From IMG/VR virus record IMGVR_UViG_3300041997_000014, positions 1 to 55,788 of that record: a DNA stretch of 55,788 nt; one strand, written 5' to 3'. Source of the DNA: a virus. Every line of letters begins with the position of its first letter. The stretch's first letter is position 1. Below are positions 23,476-30,781 of the stretch, piece by piece. Both the position numbers and the translations under genes were made by a program. Below the pieces are notes generated by a model. The model was not told the origin of the DNA. It did no database searches and was given only the letters and a program-made list of their open reading frames with translations.

Positions 23476-23751
23476 ATGGACCTCAAGTCGTACCTGGAAG
23501 GTGAGGGGCGTGGCAGGCTGACGCTGCTCGCCGCCTCTATCGCCGCGCAATCGCAGCTCGTGTGGCAGTGGGCGAACGGCGTCCGATCCGTGCCGGACAT
23601 CCGCTGCCCATCGATCGAGCGCGCCACCGACGGTGCCGTGACCTGCGAAGAGCTTCGCCCCGATGTGAAGTGGTCGCGCATCAAGGACAAGGCCTGGCCG
23701 CACCCACAAGGCCGCCCGGTGATCGATGTGGCGCGCGTGGAAGCTACCTGA
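23476..23751 (+). CDS. YdaS/Cro-like DNA-binding protein
   Basis: The 91-residue protein begins MDLKSYLEGEGRGRLTLLAA, followed by IAAQSQLVWQWANGVRSVP and CPSIERATDGAVTCEELRPD, the complete YdaS-antitoxin/Cro HTH pattern used by many lambdoid prophages as Cro. A C-terminal extension follows. It is divergent from the repressor and is the first gene from PR. The start is fixed by family alignment and by an in-frame stop four codons upstream, so the leader has effectively no length. Confidence 0.85.
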   Translation: MDLKSYLEGEGRGRLTLLAASIAAQSQLVWQWANGVRSVPDIRCPSIERATDGAVTCEELRPDVKWSRIKDKAWPHPQGRPVIDVARVEAT

Positions 23752-23859
23752 TGACCGATGCTCATCCCGCCGCTACGGCAATCGCCGCTCCCATGAACGC
23801 CCGCGCAAGCCTTGAGCGTGCATTCGCAGCACGGCAGGAGCAAGACCGCCAAGCCTGGG

Positions 23860-23955
23860 CTACCCGCCGAGCCGCCGCAGCCGCTCGCGCAGCTGATGCC
23901 GTTCGCGATACCTGCGCGACAGGCGCAGCAGCAGCAGGTGCAGCCAATTCGGCAT
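23860..23955 (-). CDS. 31-residue basic, hydrophobic microprotein antisense to the early transcript
   Basis: The reading frame MPNWLHLLLLRLSRRYRE, continuing to LRRLGG, has GGGAGG six bases... that is GGGAGGCGAC immediately before its ATG, a strong Shine-Dalgarno. Of 31 codons 27 end in G or C, typical of genuine genes here. The sequence is an amphipathic helix with a Leu face and an Arg face. It lies ten bases after the stop of another microORF on the same strand and downstream of a CII box, so it would be carried on a PRE-like transcript. It could be membrane-active or a regulator; unproven. Confidence 0.5.
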   Translation of the reverse strand: MPNWLHLLLLRLSRRYRERHQLRERLRRLGG

Positions 23956-23965
23956 GTCGCCTCCC

Positions 23966-24082
23966 TCACCGCTGCCCGAACTGCCTGAGTTGCCGGCGCG
24001 CGTGTTCGACGGCGGCTTGCCGCAACAGTCTCGCGAGCCACCAAGCCACCGCCAGTTTCGCCCAGTCCTGATCCGATAACAC
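23966..24082 (-). CDS. 38-residue microprotein antisense to the early transcript
   Basis: This GTG-started frame (MLSDQDWAKLAVAWWLARLL, then RQAAVEHARRQLRQFGQR) has TGAGGA eight bases upstream of the start. Thirty of 38 codons end in G or C, whereas the overlapping rightward frame has near-random third positions. The product is a Trp-rich amphipathic helix with a basic C-terminus. It is the first gene downstream of the CII box at 24197-24210 and is followed by a second microORF. Function unknown. Confidence 0.5.
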   Translation of the reverse strand: MLSDQDWAKLAVAWWLARLLRQAAVEHARRQLRQFGQR

Positions 24083-24196
24083 GTTGGGTTTCCTCAATAT
24101 GGTTGAAGCAGCGTTTGCCGCCCTCTCAGCGGCTGGAGCATTTGCCAAGCCGCGCGAAAAGGCACGCAAAAACAGCGTGGTTCACGTTTCTCATGC

Positions 24197-24210
24197 GCAA
24201 TTACACGCAA
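24197..24210 (-). promoter_or_regulatory. CII box of a PRE-like leftward promoter
   Basis: On the minus strand the sequence is TTGC-GTGTAA-TTGC, the TTGC-N6-TTGC direct repeat bound by lambda CII; from memory it equals the site in lambda pI. It sits 14 bases upstream of the cII-like start, as pRE does in lambda, and points leftward across the two microORFs, antisense to cro, toward the repressor gene. The -10 is not obvious, which is normal for CII-dependent promoters. Confidence 0.7.
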
Positions 24211-24223
24211 CGGGCACGCCAAC

Positions 24224-24547
24224 GTGAGCGCCGCCCCCCCGACCGTCACCGACCTTCAGCAGCGCAACCTGAGCGCGATCCTGAAGGCGCTGGCCGAGAT
24301 CAGCCAGGTCCGCGTGGCCGAGCGAATGGGCCTCAGTGGCACCACCGTCTCGCGCATGAAGGACGAGGAACTGGAGCGCTTCGCGCTGCTGCTGGCGGCC
24401 TGCAATCTGGTCGTGCAGCCGCGCAGCTATCAGGCAATCGACCCGGAAAAGCTCCGGGCCCTGAAGGTGCTGGCGCGCGACTCGCTGGAGCAGGAAACCC
24501 GCGGTGACTCGTGGGGCAGTGGAGGCTTCGATGCAGACCGCTCTTGA
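24224..24547 (+). CDS. CII-like transcriptional activator
   Basis: The 107-residue protein carries the CII pattern: RNLSAILKALAEISQVRVAE, the HTH ERMGLSGTTVSRMKDEEL and RFALLLAACNLVV, with a C-terminal tetramerisation-type helix. In lambda CII activates pRE and pI and so drives lysogeny. A matching TTGC-N6-TTGC box lies just upstream of this gene. The GTG start is supported by alignment, with little Shine-Dalgarno. Confidence 0.8.
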   Translation: MSAAPPTVTDLQQRNLSAILKALAEISQVRVAERMGLSGTTVSRMKDEELERFALLLAACNLVVQPRSYQAIDPEKLRALKVLARDSLEQETRGDSWGSGGFDADRS

Positions 24548-24920
24548 CTTCGGATTGCCACCGCTGGCCCAGGCCCGCGCAATGGGCGACACCGGCATGC
24601 AGCGCGCCGCAGAAGCTGCAGAGCGGCGCATCCCATCGTTCAGCGAGAGAGCCCAGGCGCTGATCCTGGAGAAGTTGCGCCGTGGCCCGGCCAGCGGCGA
24701 GGACATCACCGACTACGTGCGGCAGGTCCTGCCGATGAAGGATGGGCGAGCGCTGGGCAAGGCCTTCGCGTCGCTGTCGCAGCGGGGGCTGATTCAGCAG
24801 GTGGGCGAATGCCCCAGGCGTAAGGGACACGGTGGAGCAGGTGGGCGCATTTGGTCGCTCACCGAGTCCGGCCGCCTTCTTCGTGACGAACAGGGCCGGT
24901 TTGCGCCGGTAGCCGCATGA
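24531..24920 (+). CDS. Winged-helix protein of the rightward early operon
   Basis: The 129-residue protein has GGAGG seven bases before the ATG, which lies inside the end of the CII-like gene. The core is a winged helix: SERAQALILEKLRRGPASGEDITDYV, then LGKAFASLSQRGLIQQVGEC and a Gly-rich wing ending IWSLTESG. It probably binds DNA; in other phages such proteins lie between cII and the replication genes. Specific target unknown. Confidence 0.65.
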   Translation: MQTALDFGLPPLAQARAMGDTGMQRAAEAAERRIPSFSERAQALILEKLRRGPASGEDITDYVRQVLPMKDGRALGKAFASLSQRGLIQQVGECPRRKGHGGAGGRIWSLTESGRLLRDEQGRFAPVAA

Positions 24921-25402
24921 GCATCTTCAATCGCATTGCCGAGTGGCTGATCGCGCGCGCGCAGCGCCGCTCCCCCGACTTCGTCATCGGTCAGGGCAAC
25001 CCGCTGGGCCCCTACCTGAACCGCTGGTGGCTGATCCCGCGCAACCGCTTCTTCAACGTCTACCTGCACCAGTTCCTGCGCAGCGATGACGACCGCGCGC
25101 TGCACGATCACCCGTGGGCGAACTGCAGCGTGCTGCTGCGCGGCTGCTACGTTGAGCACACCATCGACGCGGGCGGAATCAACCGGCGCACGTTCCGCAT
25201 CGCAGGCGATGTCGTCATCCGACGCAGCGGCCGCATGGCGCACCGCGTCGAACTGGTCGACAGTCCGTGCTGGACTGTCTTCATCACCGGCCCGCGATAC
25301 CGCGAGTGGGGATTCCATTGCCCTGAGCAAGGCTGGGTCCACTGGCAGCGTTTCACCGCGCCCACGAACCGCGGTGATGTCGGCGCGGGGTGCGACGCAT
25401 GA
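24917..25402 (+). CDS. Cupin-like phage protein
   Basis: The 161-residue protein matches a widely distributed phage cupin-like protein: PYLNRWWLIPRNRFFNVYLHQFLRSDDDRALHDHP, SVLLRGCYVEH, AHRVEL, WTVFITGPRYREWGFHCP and WVHWQRF. His-rich HDHP and the later His fit the metal site of a cupin barrel. The biological role is unknown. ATGA overlap with the upstream gene. Confidence 0.75.
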   Translation: MSIFNRIAEWLIARAQRRSPDFVIGQGNPLGPYLNRWWLIPRNRFFNVYLHQFLRSDDDRALHDHPWANCSVLLRGCYVEHTIDAGGINRRTFRIAGDVVIRRSGRMAHRVELVDSPCWTVFITGPRYREWGFHCPEQGWVHWQRFTAPTNRGDVGAGCDA

Positions 25403-25611
25403 AGCTGCTCCAGACCAAAGAATTCGAGGCCGTGGTGGCCGGCGGCGTCGAGATCGCTGTGCACGACGCCGACACGCTGCGCATCGTGGCCGAGCGGCTG
25501 GTGGCGCGCGCTGCGGCGCTGGGCCTGGTGCTGACGGTGGAACAGCACCCCCTGCCGCCGCTGGCCATGGGCCGCCACGAAACCGTCGTCTCTACGAGGC
25601 CCGCGAGGTGA
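25399..25611 (+). CDS. Small hypothetical early protein
   Basis: The 70-residue protein is coupled by ATGA to the cupin-like gene. It is a plausible mixed alpha/beta domain (EAVVAGGVEIAVHDADTL, ERLVARAAALGLVLTVEQ). No motif or family recognised. Confidence 0.5.
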   Translation: MKLLQTKEFEAVVAGGVEIAVHDADTLRIVAERLVARAAALGLVLTVEQHPLPPLAMGRHETVVSTRPAR

Positions 25612-25614
25612 GCC

Positions 25615-25905
25615 ATGCCGATGAACGCCTGGCTCTCGAAGCGCGGCAAGTTGTGCCACGGCCGCCAGTTCGGGCTGCACCCCGACGAGGTGGCGCGACT
25701 GCTGGGCCAGCCCACCGGCGAGCAGCTGCTGCAGGCCGAGCAGGAAGCCAAGCGCGAGGCCAGCCGCAAGGCCTTCGCCGAAGAGCAAGAGCGAATCCGC
25801 GCCGCCATTGCTGCGCGCCGTGAGCGCAAGCGGTACGAGCAGATCGCGCGCGAAGCGCATGCAGAACGCACGCAGCAACCCAACACCGAGGAACAGCAGC
25901 CGTGA
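25615..25905 (+). CDS. Small charged helical protein
   Basis: The 96-residue protein has a folded N-terminus (GRQFGLHPDEVARLLGQPTG) and a long charged helix (LLQAEQEAKREASRKAFAEE to RRERKRYEQIAREAHAE). It is coupled at its 3' end by ATGA to the next gene. Unknown function. Confidence 0.55.
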   Translation: MPMNAWLSKRGKLCHGRQFGLHPDEVARLLGQPTGEQLLQAEQEAKREASRKAFAEEQERIRAAIAARRERKRYEQIAREAHAERTQQPNTEEQQP

Positions 25906-26105
25906 CTGTCGACCAACTGCGCGAAGCGATTGCCAGGATGCCAGGCCACTGGCCCGTGCACATCGAGATCGTGACCAACGGCATGAGCCAGGTCGACGGC
26001 AAGGGAGGCGTCACCGACTACTACTACACGCTCGACTGCATCACCAGCAACTTCCCGAAGCAGGGCGGCATGGCTGTGATCCGCCTTAACTACGAGCCGA
26101 CATGA
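25902..26105 (+). CDS. Small hypothetical early protein
   Basis: The 67-residue protein starts MTVDQLREAIARMPGHWPVHI, followed by a beta-rich part with DYYYTLDCITSNFP. This pattern of a short Leu-rich helix and beta meander is common in small phage early proteins. It overlaps both neighbours by four bases. Unknown function. Confidence 0.55.
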   Translation: MTVDQLREAIARMPGHWPVHIEIVTNGMSQVDGKGGVTDYYYTLDCITSNFPKQGGMAVIRLNYEPT

Positions 26106-26290
26106 GCACCTGGGCCGACGAATACATGACGCTGATCGAGGACTGCGAAAAACGCGAGTCCCGCCTCAACGACTGGCAACGCACGTTCATCGACTCCATG
26201 CGTCGCCAGATCGAAGCTGGCTACCGCCCCACGCCAAAGCAGATCGAAGCGCTTGATGACGTGTGGGAACACGCCACGAAGAAGGGCTGA
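26102..26290 (+). CDS. Small helical early protein with recurrent phage C-terminus
   Basis: The 62-residue protein has the recurrent phage segment LNDWQRTFIDSMRRQIEAGY followed by TPKQIEALDDVW. This unit is found alone or at the end of larger early proteins in many phages. No catalytic residues. It is two bases from the methyltransferase start and probably co-translated. Confidence 0.6.
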   Translation: MSTWADEYMTLIEDCEKRESRLNDWQRTFIDSMRRQIEAGYRPTPKQIEALDDVWEHATKKG

Positions 26291-26292
26291 CC

Positions 26293-28092
26293 ATGCTGAC
26301 CCCGCAATTCATGCTCCCGCTTGCACACGAACTGGTCATTGATTTGTTCGCAGGAGGAGGGGGCGCCAGCACCGGCATCGAGCAGGCCATCGGCCGGCAC
26401 GTCGACATCGCGGTCAACCACGACCCCGATGCCGTCGGCATGCACGAGGCGAACCACCCGCAGACGAAGCACTACCTGTGCGACGTGTTCGAGGTGGACC
26501 CGCTGGAGGCGACGCAGGGCCGCCCGGTGGGCCTGCTGCACGCCAGCCCGGACTGCACCCACCACAGCCAGGCGCTGGGCGGGCAGCCGCGCAGTCGCGC
26601 CATCCGCAGCCTGGCCTGGGCTGTGCACAAGTGGGTCGGCAAGCTCGTTGCGCGTGGGCTTGGGCCCTGCGTCGTCACGCTGGAGAACGTCAAGCAGATG
26701 ATGCTGTGGGCGCCGCTGGTGGCGAAGCGCGACAAGGCCACCGGCCGCGTCGTGCGCGTCGATGGCAGCGTGGCCGCGAAGGGCGAGCGCGTGCCGGTGA
26801 ATGAGCAGTGGCTGGTGCCGTGCCCGAAGCGCACGGGCCGCAACTGGCAGCACTTCATCGACGGCCTGCGCGCCATGGGTGCCACCGCCATTCAGTGGCG
26901 CGTGATCGTCAATGCGAACCTCGGCGCGCACAGCACGCGCGAGCGCCTGTACGTGGTGATTCGCTTCGACGGCGAGCCGATCGTGTGGCCCGAGCAAACG
27001 CACGCGAAGAGCCCGAAGAAAGGCCAGCAGCGCTGGAAGCCGGCGGCCGACTGCATCGACTGGAGCATCCCGGGCCGCAGCATCTTCGACCGGCCGAAGC
27101 CGCTGGCCGACGCGACGATGCGCCGCATCGCCTTCGGCATGCATCGGTTCGTGCTGGATGCGCCGGAGCCGTTCATCGTGCCGGCGACGCACACGGACGC
27201 CAGCAACCGCACGCGGCCACTGAGCGAGCCCATGCCCACCGTCACGGCGGCCAACCGCGGGGAACTGATGCTGCTGGCGCCGACGCTGGTGCCCGTGACG
27301 CACAGCCGCGACACAGCCTTCGATCCGCGCGACCCGTTGCGCACCATCACCACCGCCAAAGGCGGCGAAACAGCGCTCGCGGCGGCAACCCTGGTGCAGA
27401 TGTGCTACGGCGAGCGCAAAGGCCAGGCGCCGCGCGCGCTCGACCTTGGCCAGCCCCTCGGCACCGTGGTGGCCGGCGGCCAAAAGCATGGGCTGACGAC
27501 GGCCTTCATGGTGCAAGCCAACGGCGGCTTCAACGACACCCATGCGCGCGCCCTGCGCGCCCCGATGTCCACCGTGACCACCACCGGCAGCCAGCAGCAG
27601 CTGATCGCCGCGCATCTCACCGCGCTGCGCCGGCACAGCACCGGCAGTGACCTGCGCGGGCCTGCCCCAACGATCACGGCCGGCGGCGAGCATCACGCGC
27701 TGGTGCAGTACCACCTGGCGCAGGAGCAGGAAGCCGGAGCGCTGCGCGTGGCCGCGTTCCTGATGCGCTACCACGGCACCGGCGGCCAGTGGGCCGACCT
27801 GCGCGACCCGATGACCACCGTGACCACGCACGACCGCCTGGCGCTGGTCACCGTGTGGATTCGTGGCGAGCCATGGGTGATCGTGGACATCTGCCTGCGC
27901 ATGCTGGTGCCGCGCGAGCTCTACAACGCGCAGGACTTCCCGCCCACCTACATCATCGACCGCACCGCTGCCGGCAAGGTGCTCACGAAGACCGCGCAGG
28001 TGCGCATGTGCGGCAACTCGGTTTCGCCCTTGCCGTTGCGCCTCATCGTCGCTGGCAACTACGCCGAGCAGGTAATGCGGAGGGCCGCTTGA
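26293..28092 (+). CDS. C5 cytosine DNA methyltransferase with repeated target-recognition region
   Basis: The 599-residue enzyme methylates cytosine C5 in DNA using SAM. Motif I is DLFAGGGGAS (from residue 17), motif IV is ASPDCTHHSQ with nucleophile C88, motif VI is LENV (E131), motif VIII is WRVIVNANLGAHSTRERLYVV and motif X is GNSVSPLPLRLI near the C-terminus. Between VIII and X lie six degenerate repeats of the form P-x-x-T-(V/I)-T/V, at about residues 313, 347, 387, 423, 456 and 505, where this family normally has one or two. They enlarge the recognition domain and may give several specificities. It probably protects phage DNA from host restriction. Confidence 0.92.
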   Translation: MLTPQFMLPLAHELVIDLFAGGGGASTGIEQAIGRHVDIAVNHDPDAVGMHEANHPQTKHYLCDVFEVDPLEATQGRPVGLLHASPDCTHHSQALGGQPRSRAIRSLAWAVHKWVGKLVARGLGPCVVTLENVKQMMLWAPLVAKRDKATGRVVRVDGSVAAKGERVPVNEQWLVPCPKRTGRNWQHFIDGLRAMGATAIQWRVIVNANLGAHSTRERLYVVIRFDGEPIVWPEQTHAKSPKKGQQRWKPAADCIDWSIPGRSIFDRPKPLADATMRRIAFGMHRFVLDAPEPFIVPATHTDASNRTRPLSEPMPTVTAANRGELMLLAPTLVPVTHSRDTAFDPRDPLRTITTAKGGETALAAATLVQMCYGERKGQAPRALDLGQPLGTVVAGGQKHGLTTAFMVQANGGFNDTHARALRAPMSTVTTTGSQQQLIAAHLTALRRHSTGSDLRGPAPTITAGGEHHALVQYHLAQEQEAGALRVAAFLMRYHGTGGQWADLRDPMTTVTTHDRLALVTVWIRGEPWVIVDICLRMLVPRELYNAQDFPPTYIIDRTAAGKVLTKTAQVRMCGNSVSPLPLRLIVAGNYAEQVMRRAA

Positions 28093-28655
28093 GCGACTAC
28101 AGCGCATTTCTGGCGCGCGGCACCTTTGCAGCGATCCTTGCCAGCAAGTCAGAAGAGGTGGGTGATTGCCTGGAGTGGGTGGGGTTGTACGGCGCCGGTT
28201 CCACGGCGAGCGTGCCGCTCATCAAGACGCGATTCGACCGCGGCAACACACAGAACCTGATCGTTCCTCGGCTGGTGTGGCTGGCCGCGCATGGCGAGAT
28301 CCCGGACGGCAGGATCGTGTACCGGCACCACTGCTGCAACGATCGCTGCGTGCTGCTGGAGCACCTGAAGCTCGGCCGGCGTGGCGACCAGCTACGCCGC
28401 CGCGCCGCGCTCGGCATGGCCAAGCACATGCAGTCCACGCGGGCCGCCATCACGCGCAGCGCGCGCAATCGCAGCACCACGCGATACAGCGAGGAGCAGG
28501 CCAGGGCCATCCGCGAACTCGCTGCCGCTGGCGTTCCTGACCAACTGATTGCGGGCGCTACCGACGTTGCCCTTTCGATGGTCGGTGACATCCGGCGTGG
28601 CGATGCATGGGCTGATCGTGCGCCGGCCGCAAGCGTCTTCGGGTGGAGGCCTTGA
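28089..28655 (+). CDS. HNH endonuclease with C-terminal HTH
   Basis: The 188-residue protein has an HNH_3-type zinc-binding core: CLEWVG, then LVWLAAHGEIPDGRIVYRHH, CCNDRCVLLEHLKLGRRGDQ, where C-C/H pairs and H form the nuclease fold. The C-terminus (YSEEQARAIRELAAAGVPDQ to VGDIRRGDAW) is a helix-turn-helix. The TTG at 28089 overlaps the methyltransferase stop and follows GGAGGG; no ATG fits. It lies between the methyltransferase and replication genes and is probably a free-standing homing endonuclease. Confidence 0.8.
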   Translation: MSDYSAFLARGTFAAILASKSEEVGDCLEWVGLYGAGSTASVPLIKTRFDRGNTQNLIVPRLVWLAAHGEIPDGRIVYRHHCCNDRCVLLEHLKLGRRGDQLRRRAALGMAKHMQSTRAAITRSARNRSTTRYSEEQARAIRELAAAGVPDQLIAGATDVALSMVGDIRRGDAWADRAPAASVFGWRP

Positions 28656-28659
28656 CGGC

Positions 28660-29565
28660 ATGACCGAGCCCCTGACTCCACCCGACCTGCGGGAGCCGCC
28701 ATACCCGGCGGACACCCGAGCGCGTGGGTGGCGGTTCGAGCTGGACTACGAGCAGATCGAGCAGTCAGACACCTGGGACCTGGCTGCCGAACTGCCAATG
28801 GCGCAGCACGCGCTGCTGATGATGTGGCTGGTGGCCTGGAAACAGGACCCGTGCGGATCGCTGCCGGCCGACGAAGACGTGATCCGCGCCAAATGCAAGA
28901 TCCCGCCGGCAATATGGGCGAAGGTCCGTGCCGTGCTCATGCGCGGCTGGTGGCCGGCTTCAGATGGTCGCCTGTATCACGACACGCTGACGAAGCGCGT
29001 GCGCGAGATGCTGGAGTACCGCCGAAAGAACGCGGATCGCGTCGCGAAGTTCAAGGCAGCAAAGCGTGAGCAACAGGACGGTAATGCATTACCAACAGGT
29101 GAGTCACGCGCGAAGAACGACACCGGAACCGGAACCGGAACCGGAACCAGTGGGATAGAACCTGGCGGTTCTACCCCACCCGGGTCGGGCGCGACGCATT
29201 CGGCCGGCGGGGAATACATCGCCGACGACCCGATCCCGCAAGGCCCGACAGCCTACGGCGAAATCGCGGGCGCCATTCGACGCGCTGGGCTGCCAGCCGT
29301 CGACAGCGGATTCCCGGCCTTCCGTACTCTCGTCGACGCGGGGGCTGCAGCCGAGGAATTCACCGCCTTCGTGCCGGCCGCCCTACTGCGGGCCCACCCC
29401 TTCACCTGGCTGATCGGCGCCGTGGCTGGGGAGCGAAAGCGCGCAAAGACGATGGCCGGTGATCTGCACCGCGGCGCCATGCCGAACAAGCAGGAAGCCC
29501 TAGAAAACCGCAATCGCTCAGTCGCCGACGAGTGGGCACAGGAGGCCGCCAATGGAAGCCGCTGA
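28660..29565 (+). CDS. DUF1376-type replication initiation protein
   Basis: The 301-residue protein has an N-terminal DUF1376 winged-helix domain: WRFELDYEQIEQSDTWDLAA, ALLMMWLVAWKQDPCGSLP, and LTKRVREMLEYRRKNADRVA to about residue 135. A low-complexity Thr/Gly/Pro linker (about 140-195) follows, then a helical C-terminal domain ending before the loader-like gene. DUF1376 proteins act as lambda-O-like initiators. The linker DNA holds a palindrome, four hexamer repeats and a hairpin that may be the origin. GGAGG lies 12 bases before the ATG. Confidence 0.75.
   Translation: MTEPLTPPDLREPPYPADTRARGWRFELDYEQIEQSDTWDLAAELPMAQHALLMMWLVAWKQDPCGSLPADEDVIRAKCKIPPAIWAKVRAVLMRGWWPASDGRLYHDTLTKRVREMLEYRRKNADRVAKFKAAKREQQDGNALPTGESRAKNDTGTGTGTGTSGIEPGGSTPPGSGATHSAGGEYIADDPIPQGPTAYGEIAGAIRRAGLPAVDSGFPAFRTLVDAGAAAEEFTAFVPAALLRAHPFTWLIGAVAGERKRAKTMAGDLHRGAMPNKQEALENRNRSVADEWAQEAANGSR
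29080..29177. other. Candidate replication origin inside the initiator gene
   Basis: Three structures cluster here. GGTAATGCATTACC (29080-29093) is a perfect 14-base palindrome. Four tandem CCGGAA hexamers fill 29123-29146. TAGAACC and GGTTCTA (29156-29173) form a 7-base-pair hairpin with a 4-base loop, extended by GGG/CCC. They fall in the flexible linker of the initiator, as lambda ori lies inside gene O. Local sequence is also less GC-rich. Function is inferred. Confidence 0.45.
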
Positions 29566-30187
29566 CCGCGCAGAGTTCGCGCGCATGCTGACTGACGCGC
29601 TGGCGTTCTATCGCCAGGACGTGAGCAAGTTCGCCCTGTCCGTGTGGTGGGAGGCCTGCAAACCCTTCGACATGGAGCAGGTCAGCAAGGCGTTGACGGC
29701 GCACGCGCTGGACCCTGAGCGCGGCCAGTTCGCACCGAAGCCGGCGGACATGATCCGCGTGCTGCGCGGCACGCAGACCGACCGCGCGCTGGTGGCCTGG
29801 GGCAAGGTCTATGAGGCGATCGGCGCGGCCGGCGCCTACCAGTCCGTGGTCTTCGACGATCCGCTGATCCATGCGGCCATCGTCGACCTGGGCGGCTGGA
29901 CGACGGTGTGCCGCTCGCCGGGCGACGAACTGCCGCACCTGCAGCGCCGGTTCTGCGACAGCTACCGGGCCTATGCTCGCCGGCCGGATGTGGTCTATCC
30001 GCCCAAGCTCATCGGCGAGTCGGAAGCCGCTAATGCGCACCTGGGCCGTGCCGTCGCGGCCCCGCTGCTGCTGGGCAACCGCGAGGCGGCGCTGCAGGTC
30101 TTCCGCAGCGGCAGCGAATCCGGGCGGCTGCCGATGGTGGCCATGGACGCGCTGCCGGCGATGCAGCAGATTGGCCGCGCCGCATGA
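29552..30187 (+). CDS. DUF6475-like / lambda P-type helicase-loader candidate
   Basis: The 211-residue protein overlaps the initiator gene by 14 bases. It contains ALAFYRQDVSKFALSVWWEA, MEQVSKALTAHALDPERGQF, PKPADMIRVLRGTQTDRAL and a C-terminal segment with LIGESEAANA, the pattern of a conserved phage replication protein in Burkholderia and related phages that takes the place of lambda P. A role in loading the host helicase DnaB is inferred from gene order. Confidence 0.7.
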   Translation: MEAADRAEFARMLTDALAFYRQDVSKFALSVWWEACKPFDMEQVSKALTAHALDPERGQFAPKPADMIRVLRGTQTDRALVAWGKVYEAIGAAGAYQSVVFDDPLIHAAIVDLGGWTTVCRSPGDELPHLQRRFCDSYRAYARRPDVVYPPKLIGESEAANAHLGRAVAAPLLLGNREAALQVFRSGSESGRLPMVAMDALPAMQQIGRAA

Positions 30188-30396
30188 ACGCCACCCTGGA
30201 CGCCCTGGTCGGCTGGGACTTCTACGTCGTGAGCCAGGGCATGCGGGCCTTGCGCCTGGCCGGATCGAAGCCCCAGCGCACTGCCGTGCTCGATGCGCTC
30301 GAGCGCGACAACCCGCCCGAGGGCCAGCGCCTGCGCAAGCTCACGGAAGCCGCGTTCGCCGAGGAGTGGAAAGCCCGCAAGGAGGCGCAATCGTGA
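30184..30396 (+). CDS. Small hypothetical protein of the replication operon
   Basis: The 70-residue helical protein (DALVGWDFYVVSQGMRALRL, TAVLDALERDNPPEGQ) is coupled by ATGA to the loader-like gene and by GTGA to the next. No family recognised. Confidence 0.5.
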   Translation: MNATLDALVGWDFYVVSQGMRALRLAGSKPQRTAVLDALERDNPPEGQRLRKLTEAAFAEEWKARKEAQS

Positions 30397-30608
30397 GGGC
30401 GAAGTACACCCAGCGCCACGACGGCGAAGGCTTCACCGTGCCAAGCGGCGAGCTTTACCGCATCGCCTGCTGTGACTGCGGCCTCGTGCATGACTTCGTG
30501 TTCGTCAGCGAGGACGGCAAGCCCATCGGGGTCGCGGCCAGTAGAAACGCGCGCTCCACCGCGCAGCGCCGACGTGCCGCCGCCAGCAAGCAAAAGGCGC
30601 GGCCATGA
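30393..30608 (+). CDS. Small protein with Cys-Cys pair, unknown function
   Basis: The 71-residue protein starts at a GTG with AAGGAGG upstream. ELYRIACCDCGLVHDFVFV contains a CCxC cluster and a His that could bind zinc, followed by a basic tail (RRRAAASKQKARP). Similar small phage proteins with this CDCGLVHDF motif are common in early operons. Function unknown. Confidence 0.6.
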   Translation: MRAKYTQRHDGEGFTVPSGELYRIACCDCGLVHDFVFVSEDGKPIGVAASRNARSTAQRRRAAASKQKARP

Positions 30609-30781
30609 GCTACCGCAAGGTGCGTGACCAGCTCGTCGACCAGCGAACGCGCGAGCGCGCCGAGGAGGCCCGCCAGCGCCTGAAGGCGCTGCGCGACAAG
30701 CTGGCTCAGGAGCAGCGCGACCGCGACCGCGGCCGGCTCGACCGGGACCCGAAACCGATGGAGGGCCGCCGCCGTGGCTGA
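30605..30781 (+). CDS. 58-residue charged coiled-coil protein
   Basis: A short frame coupled by ATGA to the previous gene encodes MSYRKVRDQLVDQRTRERAE, a continuous Arg/Glu/Gln helix and a basic tail. Its end overlaps the NinB-like start by eight bases. High charge and heptad-like Leu/Ala spacing suggest a coiled coil. No family recognised. Confidence 0.6.
   Translation: MSYRKVRDQLVDQRTRERAEEARQRLKALRDKLAQEQRDRDRGRLDRDPKPMEGRRRG

Noticed and set aside
23751-24071. Rightward 106-codon frame after the cro-like gene
   Set aside because: It has TGATG coupling and a fair N-terminal half, but third positions are nearly random, the C-terminal half is Cys/Ser-rich noise, and the two microORFs on the other strand have much better codon use and Shine-Dalgarno sites.
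24099-24227. Rightward 42-codon frame ending in the cII-like start (GTGA overlap)
   Set aside because: About half of its codons end in A or T, there is no good Shine-Dalgarno, and it covers the CII box, so it is probably non-coding.
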